Part shown: piece after piece, positions 1 to 14,406 of the stretch | Numbering within the stretch: position 1 is the stretch's first letter | Layout: the number at the start of each line of letters is the position of its first letter | Source of the DNA: Erpobdella octoculata | Lineage: Eukaryota; Annelida; Clitellata; Hirudinida; Erpobdellidae | Direction of reading: 5' to 3' | Assembly (NCBI GenBank): GCA_963978895.1 | Contig: OZ022238.1 | Span: 3,575,661-3,639,660, forward strand | Length of the DNA stretch: 64,000 nt | Position numbers and translations under genes: made by a program | Notes under the pieces: model-generated | Database searches by the model: none | Told to the model about the DNA's origin: nothing | What the model saw: the letters and a program-made list of their open reading frames with translations, nothing else

Positions 1-178
1 TTTAGCATCATGCAGTTATTTTAGTATCATGCAATTATTTTAGCATCATGCAATTATTTTAGTATCATGCAGTTATTTTAGTATCATGCAGTTTTTTTAG
101 CGTCATGCAGTTATTTTAGTATCATGCAGTTATTTTAGTATCATGCAGTTGTTTTAAAATAACTGCATGATACTAAAA
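1..178. repeat. 20-bp minisatellite ending in an inverted copy
   Basis: About eight head-to-tail copies of a 20-bp unit (TTTTAGTATCATGCAGTTAT with a few substitutions) run from the window edge to about 155. They are followed directly by one copy in the opposite orientation, so the last two units form a near-perfect palindrome centred near 157. The array probably continues to the left of the window. No coding signal is seen. Confidence 0.85.
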
Positions 179-491
179 TAATGGCATGTGACCTATATCC
201 TTCATTATCTGTTACTTGCGTTGCCTCAAAATGTCAATTTCTGTGGCTGCATTGTTTAAATGATGAACATTCTTTTTCTTTTTACAATTATTAAATTTAT
301 TTCAGAAAAAATGTTAGGCTCTGCATATTTGAGTATACATTGTTGCTTCCGTGTATTTTTCTCGGTATCATGAAACTTTGCGGAAAATTTGCCAGCATAA
401 AAAAATCGATTGCGAAATAAATTGTTTTTTTACGTTGAATTGGGGAAACTCTTAAAAAGTTTGAATTCATTTGGGAAAAAATACCTATGAC

Positions 492-532
<41 letters not shown>
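492..532. repeat. (TAA)n microsatellite
   Basis: Uninterrupted trinucleotide run of about 13 units. The sequence just to its right (about 548-590) resembles 16524-16560, so the run may be the tail of a dispersed repeat. Confidence 0.85.
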
Positions 533-535
<3 letters not shown>

Positions 536-656
536 TCACCTCTCCGGTCATCAGCTATTTTTGAAGAAAAAAAATTTAGCAATATGAGGAACAATTTTTG
601 AATGTTTGGTTTTTATAATATCTTCCCCCAACCTACGATTTTTTTTTTAAATTTAA

Positions 657-745
657 TGTATAAGTGTACAAATCATTGCATAGGTGTACAAACCATTGAA
701 TATGCGCGCAAATCGTTGCATAGGTGTACAAACCATTGCAAGATT
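657..745. repeat. 20-bp minisatellite
   Basis: Four diverged copies of a unit close to TGCATAGGTGTACAAACCAT. The rest of 180-1400 holds no gene I can support; one short minus-strand frame at 802-960 follows a plausible splice acceptor but resembles nothing known to me. Confidence 0.7.
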
Positions 746-1400
746 TAGAAATTTTCGTGCCAAAGTATATTTTAATTAACAAGAAACCATTTGCTGATGC
801 TTCAATCCTGAATGTAGACTAACCGACTATGAGTGGCTCTTTGTCGTTTTCTGAACAAAAAATGCATGTTTTGGTGCATTTTTTGCGCTGTCACAACGGA
901 CACTGTGTTAATGACATTGTCCAAAAGCTCGTTCACAGAGTCTAAATAAGACATGTGCAAACAAAAAAAAACAGTAGCCATGAAACTAGACAAGCATCCA
1001 ATTTTGCAAGTAAATGAATTAATATTCAGTTACTTAAGTCGTGATGATGAATTTACGCGTATTATGAGAAAAAAGTGAAAAATTGAACGCAAGTCACAGA
1101 CATGTATATTAAGTTAAATGAAAAGAGCATATAAAGATACAAAAGTAAAACATTATGAACATTTATTGCAATTGTGATTGTTGAAATGTGACCAGCCGTT
1201 CATTATATCAATTAATTAATTGCAGTAATATTTATAAATTATGAATTAATAAACAATAAACACGAAAATAGGTAAACAATTACAATACCCTTTTTTTATA
1301 TAATTAATGCTTCAATGCATCACTCCAAAATAAACACAGTGAAACACGACATAGCAAATACAAATACAAATACTCAAATGCAAACTCAAAATTCAATTTT

Positions 1401-4400
1401 CTAATAATAGTCCGTCGTGACCCAGTACGAAATGTAAGGCTCCTCGTGTTTGAAGATGTGCAGTCTGTCCCTGAACTGGTCGATGATGTGGCAGAGGGTC
1501 GTTCGACCGAGGCTCTCCTTGAAGAGTATGGCTTCCAAGTGGTATTCCCCGTTGAAGTAGAGTTCTGCGAGTCTGTCGACAAGCAAGTTATCGATTCAGT
1601 GTCTATGAGCGTTTAAACGAGTAAATTTTGATTAAACAAACAAGTGACATATAAGTAGAATGTTTGAATATCTCTGTGCCAAAAGAAAATATAGTGAGAC
1701 ACATGAAAAGGGTTAACCTAGTAGCTATTGTATAGAGTATAGAGGTTCCACAAATGAAAAAACAGAAATGGTGCAAAAACCAAAATGAATAAGATAAAAA
1801 GATGCTATGAGATAATGTCCATGAACAGATGAGGAACTAATGAAAAAACAGGATAACATGTTTTGAATAGATTCCTACAGTAAAAATTATTTACATAATT
1901 TATAAAAAGAAAAAAAACTCTACTAGTCCCTATCCTAAAAAAGAGAAATTACAATTTTGATAAAAAAAAAACCTGAGCAAAACCGGATAGACCACTAGTT
2001 ATGCGTGAAAAAAAAAACTCAATTGACCTGTCGAAGAGGTTGACTTCTTCGTTGACGGAATTTCTGGTGATCGATTGAGAGGCGGACGATGCCGTCGTCG
2101 ACGGATACGCGTAAAGATACGTGTGTAATTGGTAGACCAAATGTCTTTTCAGTAACCACGACAGGACTTGCGTATCTTGGTTCTAAGTGAATGAACAACG
2201 AATAAATTTAGATTTTAGGTCAAGAGCATCAAACTATTATAATACATGACAGAAGCTGCTGGAGTTTATATAAAAAGTAGCGAGACAATGTTATAGTTAA
2301 ACAATTTTAATGAAATAAATTAGGTCTCACCGAATCTCTTGGAGTGCGTAGCGCTTCCCGATGGTCCCTGAACATGACTGGACTCGAAAAACCCGCGAGC
2401 ACCCTCGAATAGACCAGATCGGGGAACTGCACGGAGAACATGTGACTAAAGGACGAGTTGCTGTTAAGTGGTTGACAACGGTTTTGTAAATGTTTATGAT
2501 TAATTAACATCGTTATACTACACATAGATACTCGTGGCTGAGTAATAAAACTTCTGTCAGTGCCACAAGCGCTCAAATAAGTAGAGAGCACTGCTGAACA
2601 AAGCAGCTCCTCATAATTACCCGTTCACCTCATTGATTGATGAGAATGATTGAGGATGCTGCTTAAAAGAGATTATCTCAGAATTGATGTAGCTATGAAT
2701 AAAATCTTGACTTAATAACCTTAATTTTGTAGCTTTTCTCTAAGTTTAAAAATAGAAGAAATATTTTAGTCTAATAAAAAAAAACAGAGAAATGAAATTA
2801 GTACTTATGCTAAAAGTGAAAAAATAATTTTATTTTAAAACAAAACCGACATCGATAGATTGGCATTCGGTGATATGACGTAAACGTTGGTGTCGTAAAT
2901 CGGGAAGATGATCATGGCGAAACCCCAAGTGACAAGACTACACACAACTTGACGAATCTAGAAATCATTCATTCGCATTTATTTTTTAAGTAAATTGTTC
3001 AGTTGAATAATTCTTGATCAATTACACATTAAAACTCATCTTTAGAGATTAGTTAGCCTGTACCCTTCTCTCGTTATATCTACGATCTAATAAAATACCA
3101 TATCTCCTCTCATTATATCTACCATTTAATCACATACCATACGTACTAAACATCACATACCACAAAATCTCTCATTATCTACCAAATAATCATATAAAAT
3201 ATATCCTCTTATTTATCTACCAAATAATCACATACCATATATCTTATTTATCTACCAAAAAATCGCATACCGTATATCCTCTCATTCTCTTCCAATCTAC
3301 CAAATAAAATTATACACCATATACTAATAATAATAATAATAATAATGATGAATTTATATAGCGCCAGATAAGTCAGAGGCGCTTACGAAGGTTCTTTTGG
3401 ATCGGAAACTTCGAAGAACACGCTATTTTCATAGACATGAGAAAGCAATGCGAGTGAACTCCTTGCCTAAGGGAGTTACGCTGGTGACGCAGGTGAGGCT
3501 TGAACTGCCGACCTAACGATCAACAGGCGAGCGCTCTACCGCTCTGCCACCAGCGCCTTACAAATAACCTAACTACCATTCAATCATCCAACCACCTGAG
3601 TAATTGCTACGTCACATTCGCAAGCCATCTGCTCCATGGTCTTCATGGAGTTATAATTTTTGAAAAGCTTTTTCAAGATCGGGTTGCAATCGAGAGTCAA
3701 CCGGTTTTCAATCGTTCTCTTTTCTTCCAGCAGAAGGAAGGTATGATAAGGCCTTGGAATGTTAAAAGTAGAAAAAATTATTTAATTTAAAACTATTTAT
3801 TTTTTATGAAAACATTCTCAAATAAAACCAGTGAGCTTTTATTAAATTTTCAATTTCTTATCATCAAGTAACTACTTAAGTTTAACACAACGAACTAATT
3901 GAACCACGAGTTTGATTTCAAAGTTATATGTTCAGTTTTTCCTTCTCGGAAATTCAAACGATTTTAAAATTTACTTACTTGCTATAGAATATTATAAAAC
4001 AAAAGAAAAAAAGAAACATGAAAACACATAAAAAGATCAATGGAGTTCAACTGACCTCATCTCATTCAGGTAATCCTGAAGCATGGAAGGCTGAAATAAC
4101 ATTAACATATAAAAATAGGTAAATACTTAAAAGGTGTATATTCGTAAAAGAAAAATAAATAAAAAATAAGATTAAAATATGAGAAATTAATATGCATTAG
4201 AATGTAAATTATTATAAAATAATAACTATTATGAAATCAAGAAATCAAAATATATAATTAAATACTAGTAAATATGTTTTTTAAATATATTATGAGTACT
4301 TAACGAATTGATTATGAGTACTTAACAAATTGATTATGAGTCCTTAACGAATTGATTATGAGTACTTAACGAATTGATTAGAAATCCACCTTAGAGAAGA

Positions 4401-7400
4401 TTGAATGTCTCTTTTTATGAGAGGAAAACGGATTGCAAATGAGCTGCCTTGGAATCTTCGGATCGATGACACAACTGACTCTGACCCATTTGTTGAGGAA
4501 CAAATCTACACGACCTGTCTCGCACAGACTTTCAAGTCGAAAACAAGAAGATTAATTAATTTTATTTTCAACAGACTATTATACTCTAATAGTTAAGTAC
4601 CAATAAAACATTTTATGAGATGAAATGGTGAAAAGAGAAAATATTATTTAAAAAATATCTCTGTGAATTGCTGAGTTTTAAATAACACAAGATTCGCTTT
4701 GATTTAGTATAGTAAGCTATGAAATTTGAATTTTATTAAAACAAAAATCTGAACAGCCTTTGAATTATGACGATGATGTTTGTGAGAAAAATTATATATT
4801 AGCATCTTTTATATATAACTACAACAACCTAATAACAATAAACATATTAACACCTGTTATATACATCTTTAAGAAACACTCCGAGTGAACACTCGTTGGA
4901 GATCTTCCTATGAACTTCACTCAAAAACGCTCTTTCGATTGACTTGTCCGTAGGTGCTGAATGGAGGGAAGCGATACAATAATTCAAAAACAAAATAAAC
5001 TTGAACAAACTTTAATATTTCTTTTAAGTTTCAACATTGTCCTTTAAAAAAAAAACATGAATAAATGAATAAAAAGTTTTTATCAAAACCAATAAATGAA
5101 TGAAAAACACAAAACTGTTCTGCTGAATGGACTCGTGGATGTCCAACATGGCTTGCTTCTGCTGTGACATGTAACCTGATGAATAAATGAAAAAAAATTA
5201 ATAAAATTCAAAATTATTTCTTAAATATTTTCAATAAATAAATACAAAATAGAACAAAAAAATTAAATTAGTTTAATTAATTTAAATTTGAACCTGATTC
5301 AAGCAAATTAAAATAACTACATTTTATGCCATGCCTTCATTCATAAGATAGCTTCAATATCTTGAGATGCTTTCCTTCGAACAATAAACTTAATGTTTAA
5401 TGTAATCGGATAACCTCCGGCATAATAAGAAGCTTAGGTGAAAACGCTTTGTATCTTTAAGACTGGCAGTGTACTATTTCGTAATAACTTTTCTTACATG
5501 CCTGTTTGCACCCATTTTATCAACTGCTGACCACCGCGGCCACCGTGTTATGCGAAATTGCTAACATATATACATACATTCACACATCGGAAATTATATA
5601 TGTAGGTATTATTATTGAAAATATTATAATATAATTATTATTATATTAATATTATTATTGAACGAATAATAATATTACAATATAATTAGTATTATATTAA
5701 TATTATATTATATCTGACTCACCAGTCCTGTCTTCTTCATGGATGAGACCAAGACAGATTTTCTCAGCAAGTTCTTGAAAGTGATGAACATAAGCAGAGT
5801 TGGTTTGAGACTGAAAAACAAGAGTTCAAATTTTTTTTATATCATTACCATAATAACTCTAAACAATAATAATAATGTAATACCAATAAATATTTCAAAA
5901 AAAAAATTAGGGCGGGCGTTGGTAGTATAGCGGTAAGGCATTCGCCTGTGGATTTGAGAGTTAGCGTCACCAGCGTCTGCAAGGGGGTTTTTTTATGATA
6001 GTTTATAGTCCTTTCACCAACAATTTCTGCAAGGGGTGTGGGTAGGTGCGTCCCCAGCATCTGCAAGGGGTGTCTGAGTAGGCGCCTATAAATGGTTGCT
6101 TCTGGTTGTTCTGTCCAAATGGGCCCACGAGTGAGTAAAAGTTGGATAAAGTGATTCGTCGCTTAGTAGAAGTCTAACGATTAACGCCACATCAGACATT
6201 GTCAAAGTTTACAAAACTCGATAAGCAAGACTAATTCATATTATCAGCATTAAAAGTGAAATGAGCAAGAACAACAAAGTCTTTCACACCTGGGAAACTA
6301 AACTTAACAATGTTAGAAGTCACCATCACTACTCCTACCTGGATTGCAAATTAGGCAAAATTAGAGGCAAGAATCTTAGAGGCATGCCATTTACCATAAT
6401 CTATATACCTACTTTTATACTAAAACACACTGAATTAAATTTAAAAAAATTAAATAAAACCTTCCGTGAAAAGATGATGCTGATTTTATTGTTGTGCTAC
6501 ACCGTAAAATTATTATTCTTTGAATGGAGATCACCAAAAAATGTTTTTAAACTTAAATTTTCATTATTTAATTGATATATGAAAGCTAAATGGTTTTATT
6601 TTAAAAAAGCACGTTTTTCTGTAGTCTCTAGCAGGATAACAATAGCGATGATCGACTTTAATGAAAAATAAAAAAAAAACAGTTCTGAAAACCTAAAACT
6701 GAAAAGTTCAAAAATCTATAATGCAAGTTTTACTTCAGCTTACAAAAAAAAAAACCTACCAAAGAAACAAAACACTAACATGAAGAGCGAATACGATGCT
6801 GAACGTTATCCGTCCGTGTTTAGCAAATTCCTTGCACTTCTTCGATAACTGATGGGAAAAGCCGGCAAACACGACGTCGCTCACCTTGATGTCGTACTTT
6901 CGCTTGCACAGGTTGGTCTTGGCCGAGATGAGGAGATTAGCAAGAAGGCTGTCTTCAAATCTTGAAAATATAAAATTTTTATTAAAATTTAAAATATTAA
7001 TACTAATAAAGATTTACCATAATCTACAAACAATTAACTGCCTATTTAAAGTTTATTTAATCATCATCACCATTTATTTTGACAATGCCATGCTAAGCTA
7101 GGTTTGGACATTTTCTCTATGGACACATTTCTTAATTTGCACTTAAAGCTACTAAAAATGTTAAATGCTTAATAACTGTAATCAGCTTATGTTTTGAAAT
7201 ATTACAATTTAATGCGCTAAATTGAATTCTTCAATAATAACCATATAATGAATTTGTTTGTTACCTAAGCTGTGTAAAAAAAACCAATAAACCTCAAATA
7301 CCAGATCTTCTAAACTCAATAGAATTGATTTGATAAATTTATATTCAAAGTAGGATTAACAACCCTATTAAATAATAAAACTTGTATACCCCACTACGGT

Positions 7401-8144
7401 GCCCTTTTTCATGTTGGTCAAATCGTCTTCTCTGAAAATGAAAACGAAACAGCTTGTTAACTTAAATTGCAACAATTTCAACAAACAAAATGTTATATCG
7501 ACTATTACAACAACAGGATACAATTTCTATGGCAAAAATTATATCTACTCTACAAATGATTAATTTTATTTTATTTAAATATATATATATATATACGCAG
7601 TTATTTACACATAACAAAAAATCAATTTTTATTCAATTGTTATTTAGACAAAAGTGTAAAATGTTGAAAAAAAATAAATGAGTTTAATGAATAATTGCTT
7701 ACTCCCATGCAGAGTACTGAGAAACCAAAGATGAGTTCAAAGCATATCCGTTCGAAGAGGAATCTGACCGTTCAAAAATAAAACAAAACATATTTCGAGA
7801 TAACATAAATTGAAATAAAATCTCAAAGATTCAATGAAACTATCTGAATTTTATGAAAACAAAATTATCAATATTTTTATCACCTGTGCTTATCTTGCCT
7901 CCAATTTCGTACTTGTGTGGACCTTGTAAGTAAGGTAACTATACTATAATTCAGAGTATATTTTAAAACATCTAACTGCAAGTTAAGTTTTCTGAGCAAA
8001 AGATAATTACTTCAAATGAAATCTCTAAAAACCTGCATTCTGTTTTGTTTCGCTTTCTTCAATCTCGCATGGATACCTGAAAAGCAGCTTTTCTCCACAC
8101 GTCCATGTCGAAGCCAAGAAAATCCCCAGTGGATCAAAATTCAT
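1401..8144 (-). CDS. NPRL3: NPRL3, GATOR1 complex subunit (15 coding exons, complete)
   Basis: NPRL3 is a subunit of GATOR1, the lysosome-associated complex that restrains mTORC1 when amino acids are scarce. The gene was assembled by hand from 15 minus-strand exons: 8144-8033, 7922-7884, 7763-7703, 7431-7390, 6960-6780, 5810-5723, 5175-5116, 4956-4854, 4528-4390, 4090-4056, 3752-3596, 2957-2851, 2460-2331, 2182-2028, 1572-1401. Every intron has GT-AG ends, the phases agree at every junction, and the lengths sum to 1581 nt, giving 526 residues plus a TAG stop (human NPRL3: about 569). Family matches run in order along the whole protein: N-terminal GEKLLFRYP, the ISAKTNLC and VFAGF block, the GLIHEEDRT block, VDLFLNKW, RPYHTFLLL, VTWGFAMIIFPIYDTNVY, SHMFSVQFPDLV, LKRHLVYQLHTYLYA, and the C-terminal GEYHLEAI and DQFRDRL helices. 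Introns hold a SINE (3322-3557) and a tandem repeat (4289-4381). The least certain points are the donor at 2850 and the two small exons at 7884-7922 and 7703-7763. The start is the first ATG of a frame that matches the family's N-terminus; no promoter was recognised. Confidence 0.95.
3322..3557 (-). mobile_element. tRNA-derived SINE with (ATT)n tail
   Basis: On the minus strand the element starts with a tRNA-like head. The A box is TGGCAGAGCGGTAGAGC, and the B box has the core GTTCAAGCC at 3505-3497. A central body with a CACCAGCGTAACTCC motif follows, then a 3' tail GCGCTATATAAATTCATC running into (ATT)n. It sits in intron 11 of NPRL3, about 40 bp downstream of the exon 11 donor. A functional tRNA gene is unlikely because the T-arm and acceptor end do not close into a cloverleaf. 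Confidence 0.85.
4289..4381. repeat. 22-bp tandem repeat in NPRL3 intron 9
   Basis: Four copies of ATTATGAGTACTTAACGAAT plus two bases, with two substitutions between copies. It starts only 8 bp past the exon 9 splice donor on the minus strand. Confidence 0.8.
5440..5605 (-). repeat. dispersed repeat, copy 1
   Basis: The reverse complement matches 50041-50235 over about 165 bp, sharing GTTAGCAATTT, GCAGTTGATAAAATGGGTGC and AAAGATACAAA in the same order. This copy lies in intron 6 of NPRL3. No coding capacity or clear terminal repeat; it is probably a non-autonomous transposon. Confidence 0.75.
5907..6130 (+). mobile_element. degraded tRNA-like SINE
   Basis: GGTAGTATAGCGGTAAGGC looks like a tRNA A box and is followed by the CACCAGCG motif shared with the SINE at 3322-3557. 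The B box is not recognisable. A CTGCAAGGGG motif occurs three times in the body. The copy lies in NPRL3 intron 5, opposite to the gene. Confidence 0.55.
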
Positions 8145-9188
8145 CGGGAATTGAAATTTTCAAGTCTGCAGAACAAAGCCAAATCACTCGTAAGCTATTG
8201 ATAATTGAGTTATGCTAGCGCTAGCTGACACTTAGCATTGTGGTAGATGTATCTAATGATTAAATTCTAATGGGTGAAACTATCAGAATTTAAAAAAAAT
8301 AACGTTATTAAAACATGAAAAAAAAATTATGTAACAATTAAATTAATTTTTATTTTGCCATATACTATACAATTTTTCTTTCTTACTACTACGATTTTTA
8401 TTTTGTTTTAAATTTATTTCTGCCACAGCTAGCCAACTCCAGTAGCAATGAAGCATAGCATGACAATTGGTCCGAATTGGTCATATAATATTTATTTAGT
8501 AATTAGTTATTACTTAGTGACTTAGTTCAGTTTTTAGTTTGTCGATAGTCACGAATAGTCGACTGGATACTTAATGATAAGACAAGATATCCCGAATAAC
8601 TAACAAAAGCATTATATTATATAAGACCATATTAACAACTGCAATTATAAAAGTGTAACAAAATACTAACAGAAAATAACGGAAACGCAATATTTTCCTT
8701 TTTAGAATTTCGTGCGAAACCGAACAAAAGACAAAAACCTCTATGTAAACAAGCACCTTCTTCTAAATTTAGCGTGTTGCATTTAAAAGTAACACAACAA
8801 TTTAGATCAAATTTTAGTTGGTGTTTTTCGTAGGTGGAAATTTTTTCAATGACTGAATCTTGTCATGTGATTGGTCGAAGTCGGAAGTGACGACGATTTA
8901 ATATAAACAGCACTCCAGCTTAGAGCTTAAAAATAAATAACACTGAGCAAAACAAATTTTTGTTCTATTGTCTGGAATATTTTAACAAATTCTTATGTGG
9001 TTTTACCTGATGAAATTTTAAATTATTTCAGTTTTTTCTTTATCAGGTTTAGCTTTTTAATTATCCCCATAGATGCTATATAAATGAATGCAGACCTTTT
9101 TTGTAACATAGCATTTTATCGATTCAAAGGACACATAATTACAAAAATAAACACAGCTCACACAAAACTTGGAAATATTTGCTAGAAA
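8145..9188. other. NPRL3 upstream flank, no gene seen
   Basis: AT-rich sequence upstream of the NPRL3 start codon. It must hold the 5' UTR and promoter, but no TATA box or initiator could be assigned with confidence. Only short chance frames are present. Confidence 0.5.
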
Positions 9189-10310
9189 CAGTGGCGTAGA
9201 AATGTGGGGCGGACGGGGCAAATGCCCCAGGCTGAACTCAGGAGGGGCGGAAAAATTGAGGTCATGAAAAAAAGTGACCCGACCTTTTTTTTAAAAAAAA
9301 GAGGAAAAACTTTTATAAAGTCAAATTTTTTGCTCACAACTAAAATCACTCATTTTAGACTCACTTGTATTCCATGCAAATACATGTTACAGTGACTGTT
9401 AAGCGTCTTTCCAATACTCGGTAGAGTGCAAGATATGATGCTGTTGCTGTTCTTCATAGCAAATTAGAAAAAGTGATCAGAGCCGTGGAGGAACTCCGTG
9501 ATGGCCAGTCAGAGAACATAAAAACAAGAGGTGATGCCTAGTGCCTTTTAGCAAGCATTCTGATCTACAATTTCGTTCCGTATCTTCATTTCTGGGCGCG
9601 AGTACTGAAAGAGATTAACGACTCACAGTAGTAATTACAAACTTGTGACCTAGGACTTGATGCCTGTGCATCAAAGATGCAGTCGCTCTTGTCTTTCCTG
9701 GCCGAAAAGAGAGATTCTGTTGTTTTAGAGGCTCATGCTGCAGCTGTTGATTTTTGTGAGGAAATGAATACTCCCATGGAAAGACGAATAAGAAAGAAGA
9801 AACGCTTGCCTGAAAAAGAGACAGCAGATAAAGGACTGAAGATGAAACAGGACATGCGGATGGAACACCTTGAAATGATGGATCGACTCACAACCGAAAA
9901 TTCCAGACGTACGCAAGAGCTCCGTAATCTTAACATTCACTTTAGCTTTCTGAAAGCAGCCTATCTTCTTGACGTAAATAATGATTCTGCCATGAATGAG
10001 AATGTTAATTGTGTGACAAATATACCTATACAGATGTGAATGCAACTGACTTCCTTTAAGAGATAAAACGATTTCGAACACATGTGAAGTGGACTCTTAT
10101 TGAATGCTTATCGAATCTCACTATTCTTCTTCGCTTTTTCCTTACGATTGGTGACACCGTGGCAAGTTGCGAACGCAGCTTCTCTATTGTTCATGATTTG
10201 AGTCCCCTAATTATATTATTAATTATATTAATATTATTATCATCACTTTTTACTGCAGCAGATTTTTTCAATAAACAAAACAAACTTATCATAATCAAAT
10301 CATGAACAAT
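9189..10310 (+). mobile_element. decayed hAT transposon (DUF4371/ZMYM-like transposase remnants)
   Basis: The left end CAGTGGCGTAG (9189-9199) is a typical hAT terminus. Pieces of transposase follow in one orientation. Near 9412-9540 lies a segment like the conserved TRWSARYDAV motif followed by EELRDGQSENIKTRGDA, but the Trp codon is TAG, a nonsense change. At 9677-10039 is a 120-codon open piece (EKRDSVVLEA...). At 10084-10200 is the hATC dimerisation motif, LTIGDTVASCERSFSIV. After this motif a hairpin-forming insert (16-bp arms at 10186-10201 and 10295-10310) interrupts the domain. The right terminus was not found. The element is inactive. Confidence 0.8.
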
Positions 10311-10526
10311 ACCTACCTAAAAATTACAGAACCAACAAAGTTTTATTTATTATTTTCGTATGTTGAGTTTGGTGTTTTTTTAGAACATTTCTTGTACAAT
10401 TTTTAAACGTTAAAATTTGAATGTATAAATTCGAAAAATTTTATAACAAAAAATTTTATATTTTAAATTTTCAGCTTCATTTGATGATTTGTTTGTTAAT
10501 TTACGATTCATAATTATCTATATAAC

Positions 10527-10786
10527 TTGTCAAATGATAATTTTTCCAATAAATCGAATAATAAATTAATAAGAAGGTTTCAACGGGTACCAGGACGTTT
10601 CATCGGAAAAACATTTCATCCGAAATGTCAAATAATAATGTTTTCCAATAATTACGATAATAAGTTAATAAAAAATTCAGACGACAATATATTTCTTTCT
10701 GCAATTTATCGATTATTTTTCGCAATTTAGTGAAAAATGTAAAAAAACAAAAAAATTCAAATTACGATTTTTTGTTTTATTATATA
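10527..10786 (+). repeat. upstream part of the channel-gene segmental duplication
   Basis: About 260 bp that match 28985-29245 closely; for example TTAATAAGAAGGTTT, GACGACAATATATTTC and TTTATCGATTATTT occur in the same order. It marks the left limit of the duplicated block that also carries the channel genes at 12483 and 29442. In this copy a 1.5-kb transposon insertion separates it from the gene. Confidence 0.8.
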
Positions 10787-12365
<1,579 letters not shown>

Positions 12366-12482
12366 GCACACATACATGCATCCTAAGAAGCAACTATTTT
12401 GTTCGTGTATGTTAGGTTTAGGTGTCTGGTTACGACATTCTAATAAATTAAAACTTCTTGTCTAATAGTTAATATTTAGCCA

Positions 12483-14020
12483 ATGTATCGCTTAAAAGAA
12501 GAATTTATTAAATTTGGTGAAAATGTTTCGGTGCGTGGCGTGTCGAAGATTGTCAAATCGAAAAAACTTTTTTTTCAGATCTTGTGGTTGTGTGCTGTCG
12601 TTGGAAGTACAGGAGTTCTTTTTTGGCAACTTGCTACGCTGTTTCTAAATTACAGAAAGTTTTCCTATAAAACCGCTTATGGAGATTTGCCCTTTTCCAA
12701 TGTATTTCCATCAGTAACTATTTGCAGCGCGAAAACGAAATTAGCGCAGATGGATTATACCAGTCATTTAACATTTGAAGAATTTAATAACAAAACAAAT
12801 ATCTTTTTTACAGATTTTATGAACAAAACATCTAACACTAATGCAACATTTATGTTTAAATATGCTAGTTATTTTTTATCTCTACCGAAATATGAAACGA
12901 AGTTGGATGAATTTATTCCATTACTTGTTGACTCTGCTTTGACAGACGTTGCCGACCAGCTTATCAGTGATGAAAACTGCTATCTTCAAAAAAAAGAAAA
13001 TATATTCGACTTGGAGTTATATGGTTGTTATTTGTATCAGATTCCAAAACTGTGCAACATTTCAATAAAATCGTTAAAAATGATTTTATATACAAATACT
13101 ACCTATGATGTTCTGATGTTCAAGACTTTTTTAATTTTAAATACCAAATAGTAGATACAGATGGGGTTAAAATACTGTTATCTGCTCCTGGTGTTGCTGG
13201 CGATATATCAAATGGATTCCATCTTAGCCCAGGAACTGCTTCGTCGGTTCAAATTTATACAAAAGTTAAAACAGTTCTGGACAAACCCTACAATAATGAA
13301 GGTTGTGAAAGTAAGAAATACATAGACGAGTCTTCAGAGTTTATTTACGAGACTCATCTTTGCAAATTAAAATGTATACAAGAAAATATTTTTAAAATGT
13401 GTCAGTGTGTTTCAGGACACTGGTTTCTTCCTCCCATGTTTTATAAGGAAAATATGTGTGGAAACACGTCTTTGTTATCCAAAATTAACTTTGATACAGA
13501 AATAATAGCCATGAAAATAAATAAAACAGTTGAACAACTTTTATGTAGTTCTGTTGTAATGAATAGTTTTTACAATGATTGCGTGAGAAGTTGTAAGACA
13601 CCGTGTGTTACAACATATTATGAGCAAAATATCCAAACTGCATCTGGATGGCCAAAGATTTCTTTACAGAAAGATTTTTTCAATCAGTACATAAATAAAT
13701 ATCCTCGCAGTGGCAACACCTACAACTATTTCAAAGATTACTATGACATAATTGACAACTACAGCAATAGCAAAAACGTTTCAACTAAACAGTTGAACGA
13801 TTTCTTCAGAAAAAATGATAAAATAAGATCAAACTTTTTACAGGTAAAGTTTTTCTTCCCTTTAGATAATCCTATTTCAATCGTCGATACGCCAGTTTAC
13901 ACCTGGGAATTCATGCTTAGCAGTGTTGGTGGAAGTCTCAGTTTGTGGTTAGGAGTTACCATCATGACATTTGTTGAAGTAATTGAGTTTGTTTGCCATT
14001 TGATTGCTATTATAAAATAG
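12483..14020 (+). pseudogene. DEG/ENaC channel gene with a single 8-bp frameshift
   Basis: A close paralogue of the intact gene at 29442, alignable over its full length. The 8 bp TGATGTTC are tandemly doubled (13106-13113 and 13114-13121), shifting the frame; the first frame then stops at 13151. Beyond that point the reading frame (VDTDGVKILLSAPGV...) stays open to the normal stop at 14020. Both halves keep the family marks: VRGVSKI at residues 17-23, TM1, FPSVTIC, the cysteine-rich CQCVSG and CKTPC blocks, and TM2 with GGSLSLWLGVTIMTF. With no other lesion seen, the break is either very recent, a segregating allele or an assembly error. The start matches the paralogue. Confidence 0.9.
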
Positions 14021-14406
14021 TTTTTAGACGTGTTATTTGTTACCAGTTTTTTTCATCCAGTTTGTATTAACACTTGATATTCTTTCAAAAACTAATTAAT
14101 TTTTTTTTGCATTTTATTTTAAACTTTTATGAAATATGTAACTTTTAAAAGTTAACTGTAAATGATAACCTTGCCGTTTTAAATGACTAATATGTACGAA
14201 CAATATTTATTATAGTAATGTTTCCATCAAATTTTGCAAGTTCATAAATTTCGAGACATTCTGAGATAACAATAAAGAAAAAGTTGTTGTATTTGGAAAA
14301 CTCTCAAACTTGATCTAGAAAATGTTGTATGTATTAAGTTAACTGTGTATCGTTTTTTTTTTCAATTTGCGTTTGAACCTGGTTCTTCTGGACCGCACTT
14401 AATAGA

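Noticed and set aside
802..993. Minus-strand frame after an acceptor-like TTATTTAG, as a possible terminal exon
   Set aside because: No family resemblance and no matching donor exon; too short to support.
3500..3557. Functional tRNA gene on the minus strand
   Set aside because: A and B boxes are present, but no closing acceptor stem is found and the sequence continues into a SINE body and tail.
9725..10081. Minus-strand frames overlapping 9677-10039
   Set aside because: Shadows of the plus-strand hAT transposase remnant.
13106..13151. Programmed frameshift in the channel gene at 12483
   Set aside because: The shift comes from an exact 8-bp tandem duplication absent from the paralogue; no slippery site is needed or seen.
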